A stretch of DNA of 64,000 nt, from positions 62,001 through 126,000 of the forward strand of contig JAQUXP010000006.1 in NCBI GenBank assembly GCA_028692395.1, written 5' to 3'. A model generated the notes under the pieces. The model was not told the origin of the DNA. It did not search any database and worked only from the letters and a program-made list of their open reading frames with translations. A program made the position numbers and the translations under genes. Below are positions 36,382 to 45,528 of this stretch, one piece after another. Source of the stretch: Lachnospiraceae bacterium (lineage in GTDB: Bacteria > Bacillota > Clostridia > Lachnospirales > Lachnospiraceae). How positions within the stretch are numbered: the first letter of the stretch is position 1; each line of letters starts with the position of its first letter.

Positions 36382-38496
36382 TCACTTTATTTCACTATAC
36401 TTAAATGTAATTTTAAAAAGTCTTGCAGCCTTTTTCTGTGGCATATCTACCAGCAGTTTTCCTTCTCGGAAGCAATAGCTGCAGTTTTCTTTTCTCGGAT
36501 AGATAACAGATATCTGCTCTATATTTCCTTCCAGCGGAATCTCTGCCCTGTCTGTCTTTGGTGTAAATACTGCAAGATACAGCACATCTGCACGATGAAT
36601 TCCATATACCAGCACTTCATCCTGGATTGTCCCAAATCCAAGTGGGAACACCGGATAACCCTCTTTTATATCATTTCGGATTGTTTTATACAGGGCAACA
36701 CCCTCCTGCATAAGCCTGATGCTCTCATCACTTAGCTTCCATACCATACCGCTTAGATAGGGACGAAGCAACAGACCATTTACCATATTATAGATCACAT
36801 GCTCTGCATCATCTTCATAAGGATATACCCACATTCCCGCCTGCTCCGGTGTAACTGCACTTGCAACATTTGCTGCAATATGAGAATTGTAGATATAATC
36901 CGTCTGGTCACTGGTGGACTGAAGACTTAACAATTTCAGCATTCCATAGTCCATCCGCATTCCACCGGAACCACAGTTCTCGATAACAAGGTCCGGATAT
37001 TCCTGGAAAATTTCTGTGTACCACTGATACAGGCAGAGATAATGCTCACGTATTGCATCCGAGCAACTGTCTGAGTTCAGATCACTTCCGTATCCCTGCG
37101 TCACATTATAATCCACTTTAAAATATTCTACGCCATAATCGTGAATCAGACGATCGATAACATCCCTGCAATACTTTCTTACTTCAGGATTCCGAAAATC
37201 CAGAAGATAACGCTTATTGTCCTCATGGCGCTTGCCGTGACGACAGATAAACCAGTTATCCGGAAGCTTTGCAGCAAGCTCGCAGGCAATTCCCATAACC
37301 TCGATTTCCAGCCAAAGACCCATCTTCATCCCTTTACTCTTGGTATAATCACAGATTGCTTTGAGCCCATGAGGGAAGCGTTCCGGTGACTCAATCCAGG
37401 CACCGACGCGATCCCACCAGTAGTCTTTATCATACCAGCCGCAGTCCAGACAGTAATACTCGCAGCCCATCTCGGCCGCCTTATCTATAATCTGCCGTTC
37501 CTTTTCATCTGTTGGATCACCCATCAGGCAATTCATGTAATCATTGAAGACTACGTTTAACTTCTCATCATCCTGATTTGGTCTGCGGATTTGACGACGG
37601 TAGGCAGTCATTGCTGCTGCTGCCTCATCGATGGAGCCCCTGGCTACACCAAATGCTGCTGGAACTGTCTCAAAACAATCCCCCGGCTTCAGGTTTTTCC
37701 ACCAGCCATGTTCATATTCAGCTGCGCCGGAGAGTGCCAGATACAGATGTTTTCCTGTTTCTGAGCCATACTCGATATGCCACTGTCCGGAATGTTCAAC
37801 CTGAAAGCAATATGTTTCTTCGGTTTCCAGATCAGTGGCATATCCCATGGGAAGATACTCGCAGGAGGACCAGGAACCATTTCCAGTATAACAATAACGG
37901 TTGATGCCTGCCCCTGGCGTGTTAAAACCGTCCACCGGCATTCCATTCAGATTCAGATTCGCTGCGTCCACCTTCTGCCACTGTGCCTCGTTGGACCAGC
38001 TGTTAAAAGGAATGTATAATTCTGTTTTGTCATAATAAGGCTGATTTCCATTGGATGCGATTCCCTGATAGATAAAGGAAGAAACATACTCAAGTCCTAT
38101 AGCTTCTTCCCCCTTATTTTCCAGCACTGTCCATGTCTGTACAACCGGAATCTGATCAAAGAGACGCATATGATAATCTGCAGTAACGCCATAGGTGGTC
38201 TGCAGAGAGATCACAAGCTCTTTTCCATCCTCATGTTTGATAAAATCATGTCCTGTATAGGTAAAATCAAGAGATGCACTGCTGACATTATGTTTATAGC
38301 CATGCATACCTCTTGTAGTTTTTCCTGTGATCTGTACTTCCACTACCGGATGATAAATCTCTGGATTCCCCTGCATTTTTTCCGACTGTTTTTCCACTCC
38401 TGCAGCGGAAAAATCACAAAGCTCAACCACTCCATTGTCTCTGATCTGAAATAAGACCGAAAGACCATTCTCATTGATACTGATTTTTTTTCTCAT
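36382..38496 (-). CDS. Alpha-galactosidase (GH36)
   Basis: 704-residue GH36 enzyme for raffinose-type or galactomannan alpha-galactosides. The N-terminal beta-supersandwich runs to about residue 300; the barrel carries CEYYCLDCGWYDKDYWWDRVG, the nucleophile region GVEYFKVDYNVTQGYG, VIENCGSGGMRMDYGML and SLQSTSDQTDYIYNSHIAAN (acid/base). A C-terminal beta domain ends the protein. No secretion signal. Having both GH36 and GH27 in one operon suggests that the cell takes up branched galactosides. Confidence 0.94.
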   Translation of the reverse strand: MRKKISINENGLSVLFQIRDNGVVELCDFSAAGVEKQSEKMQGNPEIYHPVVEVQITGKTTRGMHGYKHNVSSASLDFTYTGHDFIKHEDGKELVISLQTTYGVTADYHMRLFDQIPVVQTWTVLENKGEEAIGLEYVSSFIYQGIASNGNQPYYDKTELYIPFNSWSNEAQWQKVDAANLNLNGMPVDGFNTPGAGINRYCYTGNGSWSSCEYLPMGYATDLETEETYCFQVEHSGQWHIEYGSETGKHLYLALSGAAEYEHGWWKNLKPGDCFETVPAAFGVARGSIDEAAAAMTAYRRQIRRPNQDDEKLNVVFNDYMNCLMGDPTDEKERQIIDKAAEMGCEYYCLDCGWYDKDYWWDRVGAWIESPERFPHGLKAICDYTKSKGMKMGLWLEIEVMGIACELAAKLPDNWFICRHGKRHEDNKRYLLDFRNPEVRKYCRDVIDRLIHDYGVEYFKVDYNVTQGYGSDLNSDSCSDAIREHYLCLYQWYTEIFQEYPDLVIENCGSGGMRMDYGMLKLLSLQSTSDQTDYIYNSHIAANVASAVTPEQAGMWVYPYEDDAEHVIYNMVNGLLLRPYLSGMVWKLSDESIRLMQEGVALYKTIRNDIKEGYPVFPLGFGTIQDEVLVYGIHRADVLYLAVFTPKTDRAEIPLEGNIEQISVIYPRKENCSYCFREGKLLVDMPQKKAARLFKITFKYSEIK

Positions 38497-38544
38497 ACTT
38501 CACTCTCCTGAACAATAAATTTATGTTTTTAGATATTTCCTTAA

Positions 38545-39195
38545 CTACTCCAGATACCATGGCAGATCTTCTATTAATTTATATTTTTTCCGCTCGTTTC
38601 TCATATATGTTTTAAAAGTTCTTTCAATAATCAATGAAGAGACAAAAGCATAGATACCTGGTAAGATTAATAACAAAAATGGCAGTAAATACACTGCAAA
38701 GCATACTGCTGACAGTCCAACCAGCAATATAATCGTAGTAAACAGATGCCCTACCGACATGGTAAACGCATATTGAAACTGTTTTCCAAGTCCACATCCA
38801 AATCTCGATATAACCGGAAATATATAGATCCCGCTAAGCAAAAACGGAAGAATCAGCATTACTCCGGCAAGTAAAAACACGTAGGGATTTACTCCCAGTG
38901 TATGCTGCTGCGTATTCAGAAAAAGATACACGGCAATAACTCCTGCATAAAACAGATAGAGAATTGTAGCGATCATTCCCTGCTTTAAATTCTCCCGAAA
39001 GGAGTGAAAAAAAGCTTTTGATACGGTATCCCGTTTTCTCCGCACCACCTTTACAATAGTGTAATACAGCGCACAGCTTGCCGGACCGATGGTTACAACT
39101 GGAAGGGAGCAAAGCAGCCAGTAAAATCCTGCAAGCAAAATATCAGTAACCTTGTCAAAAAAAAGAATAACTGGTGAATCCTCATTGATTTTCAA
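38545..39195 (-). CDS. DUF624 (YesL-like) membrane protein
   Basis: 216 residues with five or so TM helices (ILLAGFYWLLCSLPVVTIGP; AGVIAVYLFLNTQ; VFLLAGVMLILPFLLSG; LFTTIILLVGLSAVCFAVYL). YesL/DUF624 proteins are regularly found within carbohydrate ABC operons, as in Bacillus yesL for rhamnogalacturonan; their role is not known. It follows the second permease by 30 bp. Confidence 0.87.
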   Translation of the reverse strand: MKINEDSPVILFFDKVTDILLAGFYWLLCSLPVVTIGPASCALYYTIVKVVRRKRDTVSKAFFHSFRENLKQGMIATILYLFYAGVIAVYLFLNTQQHTLGVNPYVFLLAGVMLILPFLLSGIYIFPVISRFGCGLGKQFQYAFTMSVGHLFTTIILLVGLSAVCFAVYLLPFLLLILPGIYAFVSSLIIERTFKTYMRNERKKYKLIEDLPWYLE

Positions 39196-39225
39196 TGATA
39201 CACCTCCCTTTCATTTCTGCAAAAA

Positions 39226-40119
39226 TTATCCTTTAATTGCTCCATCCACCTGTCCTTGAATAAAATACTTCTGCAGGCAAAGATACACGATGATCAGCGG
39301 AAGCATTCCAATCACCGCAGTTGCGGCTGCCGCACCGTAATCGTTGGAAACAGCAGAGAAAAACGTCTTAATAACCAGCGTAATTGTTCTCATTGAAGTT
39401 TTCTGCAGAAAATAATAGGAATATGTATACTCATTCCATACACCCACACCCTGAAGAATGATGACGGTTACTGTAATCGTTTTAAGCTGAGGTAAAATAA
39501 TCATAAAAAACGTCTGCATCAGTCCCGCACCATCAATTGATGCTGCCTCATCCAGCGCAACCGGAATGGAGGAAATAAAATTTGTATACAAGAAAATTAC
39601 CAATGGAAGTCCAAATGCACTCAGCACAAGTACCATTCCCCAGTAGGTTGATGTCGCATGGATATTGGACATAGTGGAATAAACACCAACCAATATTGTA
39701 AGTGGAGTAATCATCATAAAAGACATGATGACACTTCTTACCACCTCGTTGAACTTGGACTGGTTACGTGCCAGTCCGTAAGATGCCATACATCCCACGA
39801 TAATCTCTAGTAAAAGGACGAATACTGTGATAATCAGACAGTTTTTAATACCCGTAAAGATCTCACCTGTCTGAATAACATTCTGATAGTTGTTCCAGTA
39901 AATATCCGACGGAAATGCTATTCTTGAAGAAGTATCCCCAAAGGCTTTCAGGGAAACATTGATGATGATGTAGAACGGGAATAGATAAACAGCCAGTAAA
40001 AACAGACTTACCAGATATTTCCACCAGTCCTTTTTCCGAAACTTCATCTTCTCTTCTTTTTCCTCCAGGGGGGCCGGACCTGCATCCAGTACATGTAAAT
40101 GCTTTCCAAATTTACTCAT
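39226..40119 (-). CDS. Carbohydrate ABC transporter permease (MalG-type)
   Basis: 297 residues, six TM helices, with the EAA loop EAASIDGAGLMQTFFMIILP that contacts the ATPase. N-terminal cytosolic extension of about 30 residues. It resembles LplC/YtcP-type permeases. Overlaps the preceding permease stop by one base. No ATPase gene lies in the locus, so a shared MsmX-like ATPase elsewhere is expected. Confidence 0.93.
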   Translation of the reverse strand: MSKFGKHLHVLDAGPAPLEEKEEKMKFRKKDWWKYLVSLFLLAVYLFPFYIIINVSLKAFGDTSSRIAFPSDIYWNNYQNVIQTGEIFTGIKNCLIITVFVLLLEIIVGCMASYGLARNQSKFNEVVRSVIMSFMMITPLTILVGVYSTMSNIHATSTYWGMVLVLSAFGLPLVIFLYTNFISSIPVALDEAASIDGAGLMQTFFMIILPQLKTITVTVIILQGVGVWNEYTYSYYFLQKTSMRTITLVIKTFFSAVSNDYGAAAATAVIGMLPLIIVYLCLQKYFIQGQVDGAIKG

Positions 40120-40997
40120 TATGCGTCTACCTCCTTAGAACGGAAGAATTTATTTACAATCAGGGAAATTACCATAATCATAATAAAAGAAAATACACCG
40201 ATTGCCGCTGCATAGCCGGCACGTTCTGAATCAAAGTAACGGTTTGCAATATAGGTTGCCAGCGAATGTGTTTTCTTGGCCGGTCCTCCATCTGTCAATG
40301 CTATAATAACATCGTACAACTTCAATCCTCCTATCAGATTATAGATGATGGAAGAAGAAAGTGCAGGTACCAGCAGAGGAAGAATAATATAACGAAATCT
40401 CTGCCACGGGGAAGCACCATCGATCGTTGCTGCTTCGATATAAGACTGAGACACTCCCTGGATACCGGCAAGATAAATTACCATACTGACACCGACAAAC
40501 TGCCATGTATTGATAAAGACAATCACTGCAATTGCAGTTGTGCCATTTCCCAGCCAGTCAAAGCCTCCAACTCCAAAGATTGCCATAATGTCGTTGACTA
40601 CTCCACCCTTATACTGAAAGAAGAAGTACATGATATATCCCATGACCAGACCAGAAACCATTGCCGGCATATAGATTACCGTTCGAATAATTCCTCTTCC
40701 TTTAAACTTTGTGTTAAGAAACATCGCCATGGACAGACCGATAACCTGCTGCAAGAGGGTACATCCAAACCCATAAATCAAGGTATTCCGTAAAGAAGAA
40801 AGAAACACCTTATCTTTGAACATTGAGATGTAGTTGTTGATACCAATAAATTCTTTATTTACAGAATATCCATTCCACTTGAAGAAAGAAAGGAAGATTG
40901 CATTGCCAAGAGGATATACAATAAATGCAATCATCAAAGCCAGTGCCGGTATGTAAAACAAATTTAATTTTCGTCTTCTTTTTGTATTCATAAGCAC
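40119..40997 (-). CDS. Sugar ABC transporter permease (MalF-type)
   Basis: 292 residues with six TM helices and EAA loop EAATIDGASPWQRFRYIILP. Forms the membrane channel with the following MalG-type protein. A terminator hairpin between the solute-binding gene and this gene likely lowers its expression relative to the binding protein. Confidence 0.93.
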   Translation of the reverse strand: MLMNTKRRRKLNLFYIPALALMIAFIVYPLGNAIFLSFFKWNGYSVNKEFIGINNYISMFKDKVFLSSLRNTLIYGFGCTLLQQVIGLSMAMFLNTKFKGRGIIRTVIYMPAMVSGLVMGYIMYFFFQYKGGVVNDIMAIFGVGGFDWLGNGTTAIAVIVFINTWQFVGVSMVIYLAGIQGVSQSYIEAATIDGASPWQRFRYIILPLLVPALSSSIIYNLIGGLKLYDVIIALTDGGPAKKTHSLATYIANRYFDSERAGYAAAIGVFSFIMIMVISLIVNKFFRSKEVDA

Positions 40998-41019
40998 TCC
41001 TTATTGTTAGTCTAATTTG

Positions 41020-41052
41020 AAAAAGTGCCAGATGCAGTTTGACATCTGGCAC
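41020..41052 (-). terminator. Attenuating terminator between binding protein and permeases
   Basis: Perfect 10-bp stem GTGCCAGATG/CATCTGGCAC with an 8-nt loop followed on the minus strand by TTTTTC. Intra-operon hairpins at this point commonly give binding protein in excess over permeases. Confidence 0.82.
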
Positions 41053-41060
41053 CTCTTACC

Positions 41061-42449
41061 TTAATCCTGGCTCAGATCCATATAATTATCTGCTACCATA
41101 GCCAGAGCTTCTGACTGATCCTGATCCGGATTACCATTAGCAAGCAAAGTAGATACTGCATCAGCCATAACACTCCACATACCACTTGGCAAGTACTCAC
41201 GATCAAAGAAGTTGTCATAGATCAGATCGCCATCAAACTGCTGCTGTGCTTCCTTGAAAGCATTGGTTGTATATGCTGCCTGATCTGTCTCATCAAGTTC
41301 TATGGTTGTCAATGCTGGAATACCACCATCTATCTTTACAATCTGTACTGCGATTTCCGGTTTTGCAAGAAATTCAAGAAGTTTCTTACAGTCCTCTTCA
41401 TGTTTGGTATCTTTCCAGATACCGAAGCAGCTGAAGTTACCTTCGCCTGTTCCAAAGTAAGAAGCGCTGGCATCTGTCTTACCAGGCAATGGCAGAACAC
41501 CAATATTTGCATCTGCATTGTACGCCAGTACAGATGGGATCATCTCTGTAGAATAGATGGAAAATGCACCCTCTCCATTTGCAAGTGCTTTGCAAATATC
41601 GTCCTTCTTACCACTTACATAATCATCATTCATAAAGCCTGCATCAAACCAGTCAGTCATCATCTTAAATGCATCTGCTCCATCACTTTCCCAGTCAAAG
41701 GAACTGTCTGAAAGGCTTTCTGCATAATTCGGATCAACATCACTGTTTGAATACAGTGTCGGCCAGATACCTTCCGGCATATAAGAGTCATAGCCATCTC
41801 CCAGACACATCTCAATCGGAGAAGCGTCTGTCTTATCAAGAACAGACTGGCACGCTGCAGTAAAATCATCCCATGTTCTAATCTTAGTAGCATCCACACC
41901 GGCTTCTGTCAACACATCCTTGTTGTACATGATGGAAGCAACAGCCTGTGTAATCGGAAGAATGAATAATTCACCATCATCATTTGTGATAACATTCTTC
42001 AAACCGGAATCAATATCTGATACCCATGCCTGATCACTCAGATCCATCATATATTCGCTGTAACGGATTAAGCTCCATCCATGTGTAACCCACATATCCG
42101 GAAGATCGCCAGATGACATACGTGTTTTCATCGCTGACTCATAGTCATCACCACCATTGTAAATGGTAACATTGACTCCTGATTCTTCTGTAAATTGTTT
42201 CATCAGATCTTCAAATACTGAAAAATCATCTGTGGTCAGGTTGTACGCAACCTCAATCCCCTTTCCACTTCCAGTTGATGTTGTTGCCGAAGTGGAACTC
42301 TCTGTGCTTTCTGACCCCACTGTTTCCGAAGATGCTTCCGTTCCTGTTGTTCCGCTCGTTGTGCCTCCGGATGAACCGCAGCCTGCAAGTGTTACTGCCA
42401 TCGCCGCACACAGGGTTGCACTTACTGTTTTATAATATTTTCTTCTCAT
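41061..42449 (-). CDS. Extracellular sugar-binding lipoprotein
   Basis: 462-residue family 1 solute-binding protein. The signal peptide has charged MRRKYYK, a hydrophobic stretch and lipobox LAGC with Cys24 for lipid attachment, followed by a Ser/Thr/Gly linker (residues 25-60) and the binding domain (GIEVAYNLTTDDFSVFEDLM; ...). It captures the oligosaccharide outside the cell for the two permeases. RBS AGGAGG. First gene of the glycan operon. Confidence 0.93.
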   Translation of the reverse strand: MRRKYYKTVSATLCAAMAVTLAGCGSSGGTTSGTTGTEASSETVGSESTESSTSATTSTGSGKGIEVAYNLTTDDFSVFEDLMKQFTEESGVNVTIYNGGDDYESAMKTRMSSGDLPDMWVTHGWSLIRYSEYMMDLSDQAWVSDIDSGLKNVITNDDGELFILPITQAVASIMYNKDVLTEAGVDATKIRTWDDFTAACQSVLDKTDASPIEMCLGDGYDSYMPEGIWPTLYSNSDVDPNYAESLSDSSFDWESDGADAFKMMTDWFDAGFMNDDYVSGKKDDICKALANGEGAFSIYSTEMIPSVLAYNADANIGVLPLPGKTDASASYFGTGEGNFSCFGIWKDTKHEEDCKKLLEFLAKPEIAVQIVKIDGGIPALTTIELDETDQAAYTTNAFKEAQQQFDGDLIYDNFFDREYLPSGMWSVMADAVSTLLANGNPDQDQSEALAMVADNYMDLSQD

Positions 42450-42509
42450 ATGAAACCTCCTAGTTTTTCCTGTCCATACTGTTGCCCCACATCAGCTGGA
42501 CCGCACTCC

Positions 42510-42579
42510 ATAATACTCAGGTTTTCTGTTATCAGATACAGATCAAGTCGAATTGTCAGGACACACTTTTATTGTTATC
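42510..42579 (-). promoter_or_regulatory. Glycan operon promoter region with direct repeats
   Basis: A minus-strand -10 TATTAT (42515-42510) lacks a good -35. GATAACAGAAAA (42533-42522) abuts the -35 position and a near copy GATAACAATAAAA (42579-42567) lies about 45 bp upstream. This arrangement suits activation by the divergent AraC-type regulator. Confidence 0.45.
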
Positions 42580-42645
42580 CGCTGCGCGCCGGCAGATATT
42601 TTTTTGTGCATTCCTTATATTTTTTTTCAACTTTTTCTTGTATAC

Positions 42646-42675
42646 TTGACATTATAACAACTTTTTTAGTATTAT
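42646..42675 (+). promoter_or_regulatory. Promoter of the AraC-type regulator gene
   Basis: TTGACA (42646-42651), 18-nt spacer, TATTAT (42670-42675), 51 bp before the start codon. Confidence 0.7.
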
Positions 42676-42726
42676 GAATAATAATTTATTATATAATTAC
42701 AAACAATTATTGCAAGGAGGCACTTC

Positions 42727-43557
42727 ATGTACTACGAAACCAAAGAATTACCCTTTATTGCAGCAAAGGACTGGGGAATCAAATATCCCCCTCACATCCA
42801 CCAGCAGATTGAAATCGTGCATGTAATCCGTGGAATCATTAAGATGAATATTGGAAATCAGGCTTATCAGCTTTTTCCTGGTGACTTTGCATTTATCTTT
42901 CCGACAATCCTGCATGATTATGATATGGTCTCTAATCGTGAAGATATCTGGCTGCAGATTCTGAACTGTCAGACGGATCTGCTTCCATGGCATCAAAAGG
43001 AGCTTTTACAGACTTATCCATCCAAACCGGTTATCCGATCCCTGCAAATGCATACAGATGCGCTCTTTGCAGAGTCGCGCCTGTACGAATTACATTACGA
43101 AGAGCAAAACGCCCCGCTGATCAGCTCACTTGTTTCACTGATTCTATGCAGAGCGTTTGATAAATTGCAGCTTTTACCACTTGGGAACAGTAATACACAG
43201 GATATTTCCGAAGAGGTTGTATCTTATATTTCAAATCATTTTAGAGAAGATCTTACACTGGAAGCAGTGGCTAACAGATTTGGTATTGGAAAGTATGTCT
43301 TATCACGCATTTTTTCCAAAACACTTCATATCAGCTTTCTCTCCTATATCAATTCACTTCGCATCAGTCATGCAGAATATCTGCTGCTTACAACAAATAT
43401 GACTGTCATGGAGATTGCCATTGAATGTGGATATCACAACCAGCAGACCTTTAATCGGATCTTTAAAGCAGAATACGAATGCACCCCTACCGAGTATCGC
43501 TCCTCACATTTTCGTGATCTGCGTTCTCCTCAGCGTGATGTTGTTATCCGGTCCTAA
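42727..43557 (+). CDS. AraC family transcriptional regulator
   Basis: 276 residues: an N-terminal cupin-like sensor (residues ~10-150, PPHIHQQIEIVHVIRGIIKM) and a C-terminal double HTH (EEVVSYISNHFREDLTLEAV, YVLSRIFSKTLHISFLSYIN, EIAIECGYHNQQTFNRIFKA). RBS AAGGAGG. Divergent from the binding-protein gene, so it most likely senses a sugar and activates the glycan operon. Confidence 0.92.
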   Translation: MYYETKELPFIAAKDWGIKYPPHIHQQIEIVHVIRGIIKMNIGNQAYQLFPGDFAFIFPTILHDYDMVSNREDIWLQILNCQTDLLPWHQKELLQTYPSKPVIRSLQMHTDALFAESRLYELHYEEQNAPLISSLVSLILCRAFDKLQLLPLGNSNTQDISEEVVSYISNHFREDLTLEAVANRFGIGKYVLSRIFSKTLHISFLSYINSLRISHAEYLLLTTNMTVMEIAIECGYHNQQTFNRIFKAEYECTPTEYRSSHFRDLRSPQRDVVIRS

Positions 43558-43578
43558 CGGTCCAAATCCAACCTTCGC

Positions 43579-44313
43579 TTAAAGTGCAATCATAGAATTC
43601 CATGTGGCGGGTCCGCAGATACCATCTTCAGCCAGCTTCTGATCCCTCTGGTAAAACCGCACTGCTGTATCCAGTTGCCCTCCAAAGGACTTATCTAATG
43701 CACCCTTATAGATTCCTCTGGCACTAAGAATCTCTTCCGCCAGTAACACATCATTTCCCTGATCTCCAACTCCGATCTGCCTGCATGTAAACATGTAGTC
43801 CTTCCCTCCTTCAAGTTTTGCTTTGAATTCATCCCAGGTCCAGCTGGTTCGATACCTGTTGTTATTCACATAAGGTGCCGGACATCGCTTATTTACGATG
43901 TCATAATGCCGCAGTACATGATCCGCTGCTATGCCAAGCTCTGACATCAGCCGCTTCACCAGCTGTATACATGCTTCCTGGGTTTCTGTGGTAAAGTACC
44001 ATGTTGGATCTGCGGCATCCCCGGCGTTTCCATCGCACTTTGCACACATCTCAATCCCGATACAGTTGTAATTATTGGCTTTTGGATGCTTCTGGGTATA
44101 ATATCCTGCGGAACCTACCTGCCAGAGCACTGCGTCATGCCCTGCCGCCTGATATATCGTCCCGTCCCAGTAGATATAATAATGAGCGCCATATCCACCT
44201 GGCTGAATCCTGTTATTCTGTCCTACTACGCCAAGGTAGTGAATCGCCACGTACTGCTTCTTATTCCCCCATGCAGGAACATATCTGTGATCAACTGCAT
44301 TGATAATATTCAT
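43579..44313 (-). CDS. N-acetylmuramoyl-L-alanine amidase with peptidoglycan-binding domain
   Basis: 244 residues. Amidase_2/PGRP fold with zinc ligands in VAIHYLGVVG and LRHYDIVNKRCP (His and Cys), catalytic-site region GIEMC, and a C-terminal PG_binding_1 domain (LDTAVRFYQRDQKLAEDGIC, then GPATW). No signal peptide, as in phage endolysins released through a holin. The ATG at 44313 has GGGAGG 6 nt upstream; a longer frame to 44436 would overlap the holin gene. It follows the holin by 19 bp. Confidence 0.92.
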   Translation of the reverse strand: MNIINAVDHRYVPAWGNKKQYVAIHYLGVVGQNNRIQPGGYGAHYYIYWDGTIYQAAGHDAVLWQVGSAGYYTQKHPKANNYNCIGIEMCAKCDGNAGDAADPTWYFTTETQEACIQLVKRLMSELGIAADHVLRHYDIVNKRCPAPYVNNNRYRTSWTWDEFKAKLEGGKDYMFTCRQIGVGDQGNDVLLAEEILSARGIYKGALDKSFGGQLDTAVRFYQRDQKLAEDGICGPATWNSMIAL

Positions 44314-44332
44314 GCCCGGCCTCCCTGAAAGC

Positions 44333-44611
44333 TCACTTGTTTTTACAGATAAGCTGATAAAATGCCTGGTGCAGTCCGGTGCTGGCAAGACCGGTAAATG
44401 CTCCGTACACAACTGTTTCCAGTGTAACTGGCGCATGAACTGTCACTGCTGCCACCACGGCCAATACCGCACCAACTACTGCCAAAATTGTTGGAATGTA
44501 CTCATTTGCCACCTTAATCATCCAGGAAACATGCTTGATACAAAATCCTACCACAAGGCATGCCACCAGTACAACCGGATTGTAATAATTACTCAAGAAT
44601 GTGAGATCCAT
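44333..44611 (-). CDS. Phage-type holin (TcdE/Cph1 family)
   Basis: 92 residues with three hydrophobic segments (VVLVACLVVGFCIKHVSWMI; IPTILAVVGAVLAVVAAVTV; ETVVYGAFTGLASTGLHQAF). The GLASTGLHQAF ending is typical of the toxin-secretion/phage-lysis holin family. The ATG at 44611 is used (GGGGGGAC upstream); an ATG at 44713 would start inside the terminator hairpin. Paired with the amidase, it forms a lysis cassette with its own promoter, although no other phage genes are nearby. Confidence 0.85.
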   Translation of the reverse strand: MDLTFLSNYYNPVVLVACLVVGFCIKHVSWMIKVANEYIPTILAVVGAVLAVVAAVTVHAPVTLETVVYGAFTGLASTGLHQAFYQLICKNK

Positions 44612-44633
44612 ACTGTGTCCCCCCTGTCCCTCT

Positions 44634-44662
44634 ATAATATGCGGCTTCACAATTTTCTCCAA
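44634..44662 (-). promoter_or_regulatory. Promoter of holin-amidase cassette
   Basis: Minus strand TTGGAG (44662-44657), 17-nt spacer, TATTAT (44639-44634), 22 bp before the holin start and just after the upstream terminator. Confidence 0.6.
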
Positions 44663-44685
44663 CACTTTTGGCAATAATTTTCCGG

Positions 44686-44724
44686 CAAAAAAGCCCCTGG
44701 ATGTCATAGACACCGGGGCCTTTT
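44686..44724 (-). terminator. Terminator after zinc-ribbon gene
   Basis: Minus strand AAAAGGCCCCGGTGTCT...ACATCC AGGGGCTTTTTT forms a GC-rich stem with T tail, 16 bp after the zinc-ribbon protein stop codon. Pairing is largely symmetric, so it may work in both directions. Confidence 0.78.
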
Positions 44725-44739
44725 GCCACGCAGGTTCAG

Positions 44740-45339
44740 CTACTGCCTTTCATAATAATCCATGCCATCCTCCGGATTAAAATAGGTCCTTAGATAGCCC
44801 GCCGCAGAGATAATCACGAATTCATTGGTAGCTTCAAGATAATACACATCGTCACCATCTTCTGCCTCTGTTTTATGCAGTACATCGGGATTTCCTACAA
44901 CCTGACCTGCTGCTGTCTCATATGTCTCGGCACTGTCAAATCCCATGTCTATCCCATGCTTCTGATAATGCTCCCTGCGAAGTTCCGCTGTTTGAAACTT
45001 GTAATCACTGACTGTACCACTGAGCGATGACTGCGTTGTATTCGCTGTGGGCTGTGCAGTTTTTGACGAATTAGGAGAATCCGGAGTAAAGAGCCCTTTC
45101 ACGCCAAATACCACCAGAATCACAACAATAATGATTGTTGCAATCATCTGTACCTTACTTTTAGCCGGTGGATTTCCAGTACTTTTTTCTGCTGGAATAT
45201 TTTCATCTTTTCGTTTCTGCTGCTTATTCATCTGTCTGCATTTTGCACATCGTTTCGGTAATTCCAGATTCCTGCTTTTATAAAATTTAATTTCGGACTG
45301 AGTCAATGTAAATTCCTCTCCACATTGTTTACATTTCAT
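44740..45339 (-). CDS. Zinc-ribbon membrane protein with BECR-nuclease-like C-terminus
   Basis: 199 residues in three parts. Residues 1-40 hold two CxxC pairs (CKQCGEEF and CAKCRQ) of a zinc-ribbon type found in Clostridia. A single TM helix is near residues 64-86 (MIATIIIVVILVVFGVKGLF), placing the rest outside the cell. After a Ser/Thr linker, residues ~118-199 (RREHYQKHGIDMGFDSAETY ... AGYLRTYFNPEDGMDYYERQ) resemble the small BECR-fold nuclease-like domains seen at the ends of phage and polymorphic toxins (HG..F, YE.AA, G.LRT.F, DY). That likeness is by eye. Function unknown. Confidence 0.7.
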   Translation of the reverse strand: MKCKQCGEEFTLTQSEIKFYKSRNLELPKRCAKCRQMNKQQKRKDENIPAEKSTGNPPAKSKVQMIATIIIVVILVVFGVKGLFTPDSPNSSKTAQPTANTTQSSLSGTVSDYKFQTAELRREHYQKHGIDMGFDSAETYETAAGQVVGNPDVLHKTEAEDGDDVYYLEATNEFVIISAAGYLRTYFNPEDGMDYYERQ

Positions 45340-45528
45340 AGCACTCTCCTTTTCACACGGGATTTTTAACCTCGATCAGACAAGCTCCACGTTACTTTTT
45401 ATTATACACCAGCATCCTGCCAAAGAGCCAGAAGGAATTGATGCAATTTCTCACCTGGTACATCGTTTCTTCACTCTTCCTCATTTTTTGCATACCATAT
45501 AGTAAACTTCTGAAAAAGGAACTCTGAC

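Noticed and set aside
43579-45339. Prophage region
   Set aside because: Holin and amidase are present, but no integrase, terminase, capsid or tail genes or att repeats are seen nearby.
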